Assembly (NCBI GenBank): GCA_013365325.1
Contig: JABVXV010000226.1
Coordinates: forward strand, 1 to 64,000
Direction of reading: 5' to 3'
DNA length: 64,000 nucleotides
From: Dipetalonema caudispina
Lineage: Eukaryota > Nematoda > Chromadorea > Rhabditida > Onchocercidae
In this document: one piece after another, positions 52,771 to 64,000 of the stretch
Layout: each line of letters starts with the position of its first letter
Position numbering within the stretch: position 1 is the first letter of the stretch
Notes under the pieces: model-generated
What the model was told of the DNA's origin: nothing
Seen by the model: the letters and a program-made list of their open reading frames with translations, nothing else
The model's database searches: none
Position numbers and translations under genes: made by a program

Positions 52771-54151
52771 TTTTTTTAATGATCCACATGGAATCAAATT
52801 TATTTAATCAAGTATTTAGTAACTATTCAAATTTTTCCGACAAGATCATAATGTTGTATTGTAAATTAATCTTGCATTTTAATAAATTAATTTCAGCATT
52901 ATCAAGTATGAGTTTTGAATAAAATAGCAAAATGGATAATGGAATTTTGCTTATTGCCTACATATTTTATCAATGGTGCAAAATTTTACGCAACAAAAAA
53001 CATTGCGTAAGATAATGATAATTAAAAAATTGACCCGTGGATAATCTAAGATGATGGAATTAAAAAAGTTTTCGCATAATTATTTTAAAAAATTACGTAC
53101 AGCGATACATTTATCTAATAGCATTTTGTATCTGATAACACAATGTTGTATCATATCAAACTAAACGAATATTAATATTGGAACATTTTTTATTCTTCAA
53201 TATTTAATATTTGGACATTTTTTTCCACTAAAAAAAATAATTCACGTTGTAAAATATGAAATTTTCAAAGCATATAACTAACACGAAATTTGTAATGTAG
53301 CATTATTTTCACATTTGAATAAAAAATGTTCTCGCAAAATTAGAAAATAAATACGAGAAATATAAAAAATTTATTTTCCAAAAAAAAGTGACACAAATTC
53401 AATATGAATAAAAAGATGAAATTGGAATTATGATTATGTTGAATATGACATTTAACGAATATAGAAAAGAGTTAAATTTCAAAAACTTTTACCGATTTTT
53501 GCTATTAGAATAATATGAATGCCCAATATCGGTATCAAAAAGAAAAAAAAAAACCCCCGATAGCTTGAGATTTGCTAATGAAATGATGAAAATTTTTGAA
53601 ATAAATCATTTTAAAGCACTTGAAGAAAATTGTAAATATTACTGTTTATTATAATTTGTGATAAAATTAAAAATTACTAGAGGAACTAAATATTGCATAT
53701 GACTTGATATTATTAAATTATCCTAACTAAATTTACTCCTTAAAATTTATTAAAAAAATTTTTTTTCTCCTTCCAAAAGATAATTGAATTAATTATAATT
53801 AACAGGATAGATACTAAATTTTATTAATGCTCATCCAGATAATATCAAACCTACCAGGTGCTTTCCCATTTATTATTACTAATATATCATTAAAGGGTTT
53901 CTTATTAGTATAAGATGAGGATACTGAAAAATCGAAAAATATGAATTTAATACCCTAACTTACGACTATTTGTTTGGAAAACTCAGTGATATATACCCGA
54001 AGTAATATTTACATCAAAAATGCCAAACTTTTATGATTGAAAAGGGTTTCTTTACGGCTGACTGCGAAAATTGTATTGGCAAAATTTTTCGACAGAAAAA
54101 AAGATATATATATATATATATATATGTATATCCTGTAGAATATAGGACATC

Positions 54152-54450
54152 AGTTTCTGGTACTGATGATTATGATAGTGATAACGGCATATTCAGTAAA
54201 AAAGAGGCCATCAGTTTCCGGTATAGATAACGATAATGATAATGACAACAGCATATTCAATAAAATAGAGGGCGTTAGTTTCCGTTATATATAGTGATGA
54301 TAATGATGATAATGATGATGATAACGATATATTCAATAAAAAAGAGCACAAAAATTTCCGGTATTGATAATAATAACGATATATCCAGTAAAATCAAAAA
54401 AAAAAAAAAAAGGAGGACAAAAGTTTCTGATTTTAATAATGCTAATAACA
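54152..54450. repeat. Minisatellite with a 61-76 bp unit
   Basis: Units start with AGTTTCYGGTA-like sequence at 54152, 54213, 54277, about 54352 and 54422. Each contains GATAATGATAAYG and ATATTCARTAAAA(A/T)AGAG. The third unit is expanded by extra GATAAT/GATGAT triplets, and the fourth carries a poly-A insertion. Confidence 0.85.
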
Positions 54451-54808
54451 GTAATGTCAAATTTATTTATCGGAAATAATTAGAATACTTTAAGATTTCA
54501 ACATATTTTCCTAAATATTCATATTTCAAATGAATAAACGAAAAATATTACCATCGAGGAACAATTTTACCTCCTGCAATAATTGATAAACTTCTTTCAA
54601 TAATTAAATAGTAAGTAATATTAGTAAAAGAAAATGTTAATAGCTCTCGTTTCGGACATGCAATTGTATTTCCAACAATAACATACTGCAATTCAAATAT
54701 CCGAGTAGTTAATATGGGATAATTGGTTACTGGTTTCATATGAAAGAAAATAACCTGTTCTTTTTCTCTTTCTTCTGTATACTAATATTATCCTGAAAAT
54801 TTCCATCA

Positions 54809-54811
<3 letters not shown>

Positions 54812-54840
<29 letters not shown>

Positions 54841-54842
54841 TT
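54812..54842. repeat. (CT)n microsatellite
   Basis: CT units with one TTT interruption, intergenic. Confidence 0.93.
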
Positions 54843-57581
54843 TATTATATGGTAATTCAATATGAAATGCAGAAATTAATCAACAACATGTAAAAAAGAA
54901 AAGATAAAATAAAGCAATGCATAATATTATTTATTTAGCTTACTACTTGATTTGATTTATTACTCCTTAAAATATAAATTAATGTTTATTTCAATCTTTT
55001 TTATTTAAATTTAAATTATATAATTTTATTTAGTCATTTTGTTTAAGCTTTCTCTTTTCTTTTTCCTTTTCCTTCTCCCATCCTCTCTCTCTCTCTTTGA
55101 ATAATTACTATAATTAAACAAACACTGAAAATGTAGGAAAATAAAAAAAAAAAAATGATGTTACGAAAAAATAATATATGAAAAATTATGTATATTAAAA
55201 AAAATTAAGTCAAAAATTTCAAATTATAAAATTACATTGTATTATATTAAGTTAATAATTATGGCAATAATACATGTGATAAAATTAAATTTAATAGAAT
55301 TTTTTTTTTTTCAAAAAAAAAAAGGGAAATTTGAAAATGATGTAAGTAGCCTATTGATGTATACAAATGTATTATATAACCAGCATGTATTGGATAATGA
55401 ATGAATTAAGAAACAATCAATGAATTCAATAATCGGATTATCAACTGAGAAGATGGATCCGTTTCTAATAGACAAACCGGTTTACGCTTTTCAGTGATTC
55501 ATTTCAATATTGCACCTCTTTTCTTCATTACCATTCTTACTATTTCCGTTTTTCTTGCACTCATTCTTTTATCATTTTCTTGTCAATTGGCTTAAATGAT
55601 TATGACACTATAACAGTTCACGAACTGATAACACTTTTTAAACTTATCACTCAAAACCATCTTAAAATGCTACTATATCATAGTTTTATACTGCAACAAT
55701 TTGCACAACTTGAAACTTTACCAATTCATTCGTTAATTTTTACGCAACTCAAAATTTTCCAGCAAATTGTATAGATATCATTAAACAATAATTACAGTTT
55801 TATCTTATCAGTTTCTTAAATTTATTCGTTATTCTTGAATATAATTTTAAAAGTATCGACGAATTTTTTCGATGAATTAAAGTAGAAAAAACGATAACCA
55901 ATAGTTTGTATTTTAATTACACAATTAACACAAACATGCAATTCGAAATCATTGAAATTGGAAATGAAAAGATTAAATAAGAGAGGGTTCAAATTTCACC
56001 AAACAAGTTCTTTCACTTTATGGTAATAAATTTATACTATTACTGAAACAAATTGTAATAAACAAACAAAAACAATCATATTTTGTGAAATGCAATGATT
56101 GGGGATTAAATTAAACTTTTGTAATTGATATTCTTTTTTCAAAAAATTTATATTAAACTCAAGGAAAAAATTCATTTGAAATCAAAATATCACCGCTTAC
56201 TTACAAGGAAAAAATGCAAAATAATTCATGGAAATAATTTCGTAATTTTGATTTTTTTTCAAATTTCATAAATTTAATTATTGTACTTAAAAAAAAAATT
56301 ATTCAATTAGTTAATAAGAAACATTCTCAAGAAGATTTATTTATTTGTTTGATAACTTACATCAGCAGATAGGTATTTCTTATAGAAAACATCATAAATA
56401 ATGTGTTAATCATTGGACACAAACTTCTTGTATGCAAAGATTTTGACATAATTATCAAGAGTGGCAAATTTCATGAATTTTACTTTACCTGATGAATAAT
56501 TTAAAAAAAAAAAAAAAAGGTATTAATGAGGAAAAGAAAAACAACATTTATGATTTCATTTTTCTTATGAAATGAAATGGACAACAGTGGCTGATAATGG
56601 AAACTTCTATAAATAACATAAAAAATAACGAAAGAAGGAAGGGAGGGGAAGAGAGAAAATGGAGAGGGAGAGAGAGACAGAAAGAATAAATAGTATATGG
56701 AGTTATTTAAAATAAGAAATTGGAAATGTTAAATGAAAATAACGAAATTAACGATCTTACAGTATCTAGTTGACTTAATTTTTAGAATTATCAAGAAAAA
56801 ATAACGAAATGATAATTCGAAATCAGTATTTATGCTCTTGAAAAAAAAGAAAAATTTTGTTGACAAAATTTCTTGGTTTTTAAATTAAGATTTTTTCGAA
56901 ATAAATTTTTTCAGCCACTTTTTTTCGAAATTAATATTAATTAAAAAGGAAAAGCTCTTAATTTTTAATTTCAATTTACAAAAGTTTACGATGTACAACT
57001 CCATTAAACCGGAATGATTACAATTAAATGAGATGAGAAGAGCGGTGATGAAACAGTGTAGATATTGAGGATATGAGGAGCAGAGGAAGAAGGCAAGAAT
57101 GGACAAGGGATGGACAAGGAGTGGACAGAAGGAAAGAAGAATTAATTCATTGAATTATAAATTATTGTGGGGATATCAGACTAAAATAGATGTTGTAACC
57201 ATTCGCTATTACTCAGTTTCAAAATCTTACATTTGCTTTTTATTCCTTTAAATCAATTAATTTTGTTTAGTCTATATATTTATTTACTTTACTATAAATT
57301 ACTGATACCACTATTACCATTATAAAGTTCGTCCTTTCCGTTCATTTCAATTTTTCTACAAAAAAAAAAAAAGTGATCGATCATGATTGGAAATAAAACA
57401 AAAAAAAAAAAAACAAGTCTTCCATCATTTTCTTGGATGGATGAAGATATGAAGAAGAACTGTTGGAATTTCGAAGGAGGAAAAATTTCTAATTTGCACT
57501 CATTTTTTGAAATTTCAAAACAATTTATTTCTATTTATTCATTTGTACAGATGTATAACAGAAAACGATGGATTATCTTCT

Positions 57582-57584
57582 TCC

Positions 57585-57619
<35 letters not shown>
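57582..57619. repeat. Poly-T tract
   Basis: About 38 consecutive thymines downstream of the receptor gene. Confidence 0.93.
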
Positions 57620-57620
<1 letters not shown>

Positions 57621-57902
57621 GTATTTTAAAATATTACGACTTTTTTTTCTGTCTATTAAAGACGAAATGTAAGCACTTTCTTTTTTCTTTTTTTTTTTAT
57701 GGAAAACGAAATTTTATGTCTTTTTCTTTGATTACATCCGTCATTTTCAACTTTTTATATCTTATAAATCACCGTTAGATACAATTAATTAATTGAACGT
57801 ATGTTATGATAATTAGTAATCATAGCAATAAATGATACTGAAATTTTCACTGATGAATTGTTACAGGAATAGTTTCAGTTTTATCATTCACTTTACCGAT
57901 GA

Positions 57903-60900
57903 TCACCCTCGACTGTTGGGGGAGTATCGTTGAAATTTTTGATTCTGAAATGACGTCGTACTGAAAAGTGATGATTTCTGAGTAACTGAACGATTCAGAT
58001 TGTTAATATGACGCAAATATTTCTTCTGCTGACAAGTGCATTTCCGATACCAAATTTGTACGGTGGAAAAAAGCTTTCGCCTAAAATGCAATGAAAAATT
58101 ACTGCAAATTTCTTCCATTTATCTCTTTCTCTCTCTCTTTCGTTTCCTTTCCTTCCTTCTCCCTACCTTTCTCTTTCTCTAAGATAAATAAAATAATATA
58201 ATGACAAATAAAAGGTGTAATTATGGTTAATCGGTGATTCTTTAAACCTAAAAATTATTGATTTTTTGTTTTTTACTACTTAGGATCTCATAATAAAACT
58301 GAAAAGTTAAAATTAAAATGATTTCAAATTTATGAATTTTTTCCAACTTAAGAATTTAATATAATAATTTAATTGCAAAAAAAAAAAAAAAAAAAAAAGA
58401 AAAAGAAAAAAAAGGAAAAAGCAAAAGATACTACAATTATAACTTACCTGAAAGTAGCACTCGTTAAGCAGAATAATACAACATTCAACATTTTCCCGGT
58501 AAGTACCAAAGAATTAGTAAGACAGGATATTTTAGCAAATGCTTCCGTTTTTGCATCACTAATCATTTTCTCATAAAGGAATAATATTGCAGATGGTAAT
58601 TGTGTTACAGTAAAACATGTTACTATCGCTGCAATTGTTACTGTCATTTTTCGTTCTTGCTCACAAAAATTGCCTGATGCTGGTCCAAGAGATACTTCTT
58701 CACTTTTGGCCTATAAATGTTGATATCATAAAGTGATCCAACAGAAAATGTCCCTTTAGTTTTGGCCAACAGATATTGTTATCATAAATTGTTGTGTTAA
58801 AAAGAAAAGAAGAAAAAGTAAATGAAAATTTAATGTTAAACATAAAATCTATCTTAAATTTTTACCGTAATCAGATGATAACGGGCAGGATTGAAATGGA
58901 ACGAAATTAAGTGATTTCAACTACTGATCTTTATCATTAGTGTTAATGTAAGTTATCGTATGGCCTTGAAATTTTCGATTAACTGTAAAAAAAAAAGAAG
59001 AAAAAAATCGCTTTTCAGGAAATGAATGCGCTCAGTTGTGCTACTATCGGATGAAATAATTATGGTAATCATTTGCCAAATTTCAGAATTTTTCTGTTTA
59101 CAACTTTAGTAGCTTACAATTCCTTTTCTGCAACAGTTAAATTTGAATTAATTAAATATTTTGTCAGCTCATCTCTTAAAGTTCATTTGAGTTTCGAAGA
59201 ATGTAAGAAGATTTCCGTTAGAAATGAAATCACAGAAATTCCGAATCTTTTCTATTGCTAAATTCGAAATTTTTAAAATTACTTTTACTCAGACATATTA
59301 AGTGTATTTCGAAAATTTACATTAATTTAAATTTAATTGACCTTTAAAATCCTTTTTTTAGAATTTCTTTTTTTCTTCGATAAAATTTTGAACTTAAATT
59401 TGTTAACAATATCAAACATTGATCTTTTTTCTTCTGTACTAAAATTCATCATAAAAATAAATTAAATAAATACAAATGCATTCATTTTAAAAATTTAAAT
59501 TTAATCTAAAAATTGGAATGCAATATTTAGGAAATAATTACAAGTAATACCTGTTGAGTTCTCATTTGTAGCAAACGAATTAGGTACACATTAAGAAAAG
59601 CAACAATAAATACAGGAATGATAACGCCAATAAAAGCATTTGCAATAACACTTGTATTAATGTAAAAAGTAAATCGGCTAGTTGGTTGATGATATGTTAC
59701 TAAACCGAATTCAGTCCAATTCCAGGTTGCCGGTAAACATTTCACATATACTTGGGTCATGTTGCATACCCATAGAACAGCACAATGATAGGAAAAATGA
59801 TGATAGCTATAAACTGTTCATTTATTTTATCATAAAATTCAACGAAATTATATTTGACTATTCAGCTTACAGTATCATTTACTCTTTTTATGTATCGGAT
59901 ATAACCATACGTGAATCTCTCCGTGTACTTCATCAATCATTATTATTAAAACGGACAATGATTTGGAATATCTGATCCTTAAATGATCAATAAAGTTTGC
60001 TAATCTATCCTACATTACAATAAAATATCCAATAGGGATACTATAAGTGATTCTTATGTCATACAGTAATGAATAAAGTAAATTACCCAGTTAATATTAA
60101 TGTAAGTACAAGTATCACAGCTACGATAATGATTGATTCCAGTGCCTGTAAGAAGAGAGCCTGTAAGAAAGCATAAAAATGATAGATTACAACAAAGTTT
60201 ACTAATTGAAAACATCATTAATTGCTTTAGTACCGTATCGTATTATTTCATCGGTTAAATTGGTTAAATGGTTTTTATGTAACAGTAATTTTTTGTTTTT
60301 CTTTCTTATTCATAGAAATTTAAATTAGAATTAATATCAAAATCTCCCACGTATTCAAACATTATTGACGAAATTTTTTTGAAATTGTTAAAACTACTCA
60401 CATGATATTGTTTTAATGATCTGAATGGAAATTTAATTATCAGTAATCGTTCAGCTGATACTGCAAGTACAATCCTGAAAGTAAGGAATAGAAATGGAAT
60501 GGAAAACTTGAAATGAAATTAGACGAATTAAGAAAATTAATATCTTAATTACGATTTTGTTCCAGATTTCATAAATATAATTCAAAGTCTAAAATATGAA
60601 GAGTAATTTATTGATATTTTAAATAAGAATCATCAAATGGAAAAAAAAAATCAACGTCTTAATTTTCTTCCACATGTCCCAAATTTCATACAAATTTTGG
60701 GATCTGAGATATAATTTGATAATTATCAAACCATATAGCAGCACAGGAAAACCAATTTGCTAATGCTGCAAAATGTGTTTTTGTATGCGCATAAATTATG
60801 CGAAATGTTGTGCTTTCATAAAATCGTTGTAGTGCTGATAAGCCTGAGGGTAGCATAAAGATGAATACAGCTATATCAGCGAATGCTAATGCCGCCAATA

Positions 60901-61272
60901 GATGATTGGCTCTAAATTAATTAATGATAAGAGTGATAAGTGAGTGACAAATGGTAAGTGAACGAATAAAGTTGTGTAATTTTTAATCAACTATATGTAT
61001 TTAAGAAGTTATTGATGTGATTTGAATAGTTGATATTATGCACAATATTGATAATTTATTTAAGAATTATTTATCTTTATTTTTGCATCGTTTTTTTTTT
61101 TCATCCTCATCTCAGAATCCTCTTAATTTTGACTGATTTAAAATTTATGAAAACCAAAAATTGTTGAAATGAAGAATTTAATTTACCGATTTCGCATACT
61201 TTGATTGAGTAGCACTGATAAAGTTAATGTATTGCCAATAATTGTTATAGCAAATTGGATTGGAAATGCTGT
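57903..61272 (-). CDS. Class A peptide-type GPCR, N-terminus unresolved (at least 7 exons)
   Basis: A seven-transmembrane receptor of the rhodopsin class, most like nematode FMRFamide/myosuppressin-type peptide receptors. Exons 61187-61272, 60732-60911, 60402-60474, 60087-60160, 59551-59806, 58448-58710 and 57903-58080 join in frame to 369 residues. TM1 is PIQFAITIIGNTLTLSVLL with the conserved GN. TM2 is HLLAALAFADIAVFIFMLP with LAFAD. TM3 ends ANWFSCAAIWIVLAVSAERL, where ER-LLIIK replaces DRY. TM4 is SIIIVAVILVLTLIL. A glycosylatable, Cys-bearing loop 2 (CNMTQVYVKCLP) comes before TM5 (ANAFIGVIIPVFIVAFL). TM6 is MTVTIAAIVTCFTVTQLPS. TM7 ends LTGKMLNVVLFCLTSATFR instead of NPxxY. The tail is basic and Ser-rich. 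The start codon and N-terminus lie further upstream; a phase-compatible exon is at 63350-63433. The ligand is unknown. Confidence 0.88.
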
Positions 61273-64000
61273 CTGAAATGTCATCAACGATATTAACAAT
61301 TTAAAGCTATTAAGCAATAATGTTTTTTTTTTTTTTTTTTTTTTTTTGCAAATAATTAAGGATATCTCTTTTTAAATTAATAATATTCATATAAAAAAAG
61401 GAAATTTTTTTTATTTTTTCATTACTTGGCAAGATTTTTTCATCTTTCTATTTTTCAACAATTATTATAAATATTTGATTAAATGAGTTTTGATTAGATG
61501 CAAGTTTTGGAATCAAAATTAGTTTGAAATAAAATTTTGGATTAAAATTGCAGAAATTTAGTTACCGAATAAATTAATTTCCTCAAGAGTATTTGGTCTA
61601 ATTTAGAAATGAAATTCCAATTTTGTTCACTAATTTAGTACAAAATTTTGTTTGTTGCCGTATTATTTGAAAAACAAAATGAAACATTAAAAATACATTA
61701 ATTTGGTAAAAGTAAATTTTCACATTGAAAATTTATAAAATGAAAATGTCAGCCGCTGTAAAGCCCAGGAAGCCGACTATTGTACACTATTAAATAAAAT
61801 TGTAGAAATACACTATTGAAAATACAATGCATGAAATTTTGCTAAATTAATGAGATTGAAAAAGTTGACTTCTTAGGGCTAACAGCTGCTTAAAATATTT
61901 TGTTTGTTAAAATTTGGTCAGTTTTTCATCTAACTTTCACCAATGTATTTACATATTTAACGTTCTAATTCTAACTTTTCAAATTACAAATATCCGTATG
62001 AATTAAATTTCAAACTCTTTCTATTTCAAATTACATTCTGTTTTATATTTAATAAGTTTTATAAACACGTAATTAAATAATTTTAGCATGCATGCGTGTA
62101 AAAAATATGATAATGTTCATTTCTTGCAAAACTGTCAACTTTTTTTTCGTATTTAAAAATAAGTTTGAAATATTTTGGAAATTTTTTCAATTAAAGTGAA
62201 CAAATGTTGAAATATCAATATATAAGTGTTGGAATACTTTTGATTCACAAAATTTTTGTTTTTTTTTTTATTTTAGTTTCAAACTATCATGTCTCACATA
62301 CTTTCTTGATTGAAAATAAAGGCCATTAATCTTTCGCTTTACTTCTTTTTTTTATTTTTTTTTTCCTTTTTTTCCTTCTTTTTGTTTTCATTTCTAATCA
62401 TAAGATAGACTTTAATTGTTCACGAATCAAACTAATCGTTAAAAAATGGATGCATATTTTAGTAATGTCTCTAGGGTTTTACTAACTGTTTAAAATTGCC
62501 TTCAATGGTTCCTCTTTTTTTTTTTTTTTTTTTCGCAGTTGCGAAATTTAAACATTACTTTTTGAAATTTAAAGAAAAAACTAGTGAAAAAACTAAAAAA
62601 TATTTGTAATTAATAATTCTTCATTTTTGATGAGTAATTGTTGTGTGCCAAGCATTTGTTATGAATTTAATATGGGAAGAATTGAACGAATAAATTAGTT
62701 GTAAATCCTCTTTTCATTTTTATCATTTTATAAATTCCTTTTCATTTGCACTGTTTTTTGCTTATTCAATATTCAAAATTCGTTTTTCACCCTGTTTCGA
62801 AATAATCAATCATATTTTTCAAAATATTGCATGTAATTTTCCATTTTCAACTTGGAAATATTTCGCACTTTTCACTTCTGAAATTTTTTTTTTTTTAGAA
62901 TTAACAAAGATTAAAATTATTTGCAGTAAGCATGAATAAATTTTACAACAAAAATTTTCATAAGAAAAAGCAAATAAAACATAATTTGTTGTAAGCCTTC
63001 GAAAATATTGTTCAATGATTAGATCACAAATATAAGATGAATATTTTAGTATTATGTAAATAAATTCAAATAACATGCTATTAATTGATGCTAATTTCAT
63101 CAAAATCTAACAATATTATGACCAAAATTTATGAATAAAAAAAAAAACCAAAAAAGAACCTCCGTATGTTTTATTCAAATTTGCGGAATTTTTTTCTTTT
63201 TTTTTTCAAAAATTTTAACAAATATTTGACAAAAATGTTGGCAAGAAATAAAAATAAGATGGAAATTTTTCATTGAGTGTAAAATATGAATCATTGAACA
63301 ATGCCTTCGCAAAATTGCAAATACAAACTAATTTATTGTAATTACTTACTGTTAACCTAATAATGGTAATGTAAGCCGTGTACTGTTGTTTCGTTGAGAT
63401 TATATGGTCAAACGTATTAAATATTTTAACATTTTAAATAAACATATTAAACGTATAAAATGTATTAAGCGTAATAATTCTACGTGTAATTTTGACGAAC
63501 GTCCAAATGTATCACTTTAATGTTAATTCGTAAACATTTAATATTAATTTACTTATATCATATTTGCAAAATATAATAAATGCTAGAAGCAAATCTTGTG
63601 TAAATTTTATCCATTAAATTTTTAAATGATAAATTTGATTCATTTATAAATTTAGGATACATAATTTTAAAATTATTCATATCTTATTTATTTCTAAATT
63701 AATTGTAAAAATTTGGCTATATTTTGACATTTTAATTTATTACAATAATGATTTTTCAAGTTTTTGTTAATTCTAAAATTTATAAAAATAATAAATCAAT
63801 TGGAAATTTCTAATTATCATTGCTAATGTTAAGATATTATTTAGAAACTTATTGAAAAAGAGATATTATAGATATAAATAATTGATGTTTACATAAATGT
63901 TAACCGAATTTAGTTTGTTTTTTAATGTAATGTTAAAAAACTTCAAGAAATAATTGAATGTGTCTGTTCGTTATCGCATGAACAATTTCAATTTTTACAT
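61273..64000. other. AT-rich region upstream of the receptor exons
   Basis: Probably the long first introns and 5' flank of the receptor gene. Apart from the candidate exon at 63350-63433 I see only T/A-rich low-complexity sequence. A 94-codon minus-strand frame at 62819-63103 is Phe/Ile/Lys-rich and unconvincing. Confidence 0.5.
63350..63433 (-). other. Candidate upstream exon of the receptor gene
   Basis: An open stretch of 28 codons ends at a strong donor (TTAACA|GTAAGTAAT) in phase 0, which matches the phase 0 start of the exon at 61272. The encoded YTAYITIIRLT would lead directly into TM1 (TAFPIQFAITIIGN). No good acceptor or in-frame ATG is visible at its 5' end, so its left border is uncertain. 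An acceptor-like AACAACAG lies inside it. Confidence 0.4.

Larger units (their letters stand above)
52771..57902. other. Intergenic region between the START and receptor genes
   Basis: About 5.1 kb of AT-rich DNA. It contains the 54152-54450 minisatellite, CT-repeat tracts (54812-54842, about 55084-55098) and a poly-T run at about 57582-57619. Two short non-repetitive frames were noted: 54548-54739 on the minus strand (63 codons) and 55580-55774 on the plus strand (64 codons). Neither has a recognised domain or matching splice partners. The right end should hold the 3' UTR of the receptor gene. Confidence 0.6.

Overview
This window is nuclear DNA of a parasitic nematode, most likely a spirurid/filarial worm. 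It is very AT-rich and crowded with long A/T homopolymers and microsatellites. Its genes are split by introns of roughly 100 to 1000 bases with short consensus ends (TTTCAG or TTTTAG acceptors, GTAAG donors). The recognisable proteins are animal proteins with a nematode flavour. I see no rRNA, tRNA, CRISPR array, transposase or bacterial operon. The species call is an inference from composition and protein resemblance.

Four genes can be assembled, all on the minus strand. (1) 8462-10747 encodes a secreted, extremely Pro/Gly/Ala/Tyr-rich protein of about 310 residues in three exons, the first only 9 coding bases long. (2) 17684-40664 is a WNK kinase gene (wnk-1) in about 28 exons, coding about 1690 residues. 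Reading frame is kept across every junction I assigned; two junctions are less certain. (3) 50653-52770 encodes a compact stand-alone START-domain (StAR-like) lipid-transfer protein of 233 residues in five exons. (4) 57903-61272, probably with a further exon near 63350-63433, encodes a class A peptide-type GPCR whose N-terminus is not resolved.

Between them, 120-8461, 10748-17683, 40665-50652, 52771-57902 and 61273-64000 are mostly low-complexity AT-rich DNA with scattered short coding-like fragments. The densest group of fragments is at 42686-44260. The four genes show no operon-like spacing and no obvious shared pathway. WNK acts in osmotic and chloride signalling through SPAK/OSR1-type kinases (GCK-3 in C. 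elegans), and an RFxV docking motif for such a kinase is visible in its C-terminal half.

The observations most worth a second look are: a perfect 14-bp hairpin that fills the predicted 5' UTR of wnk-1 and starts directly after a trans-splice-like acceptor; a predicted GC-AG intron inside the WNK kinase domain; a 60-base cassette with good splice sites that would add a stop codon to WNK; in-frame tandem acceptors 15 bases apart in the receptor gene; separate tandem repeats of about 120 bp in two introns of the START gene; and a cluster of coding-like fragments upstream of wnk-1. No unmistakably new system is visible.
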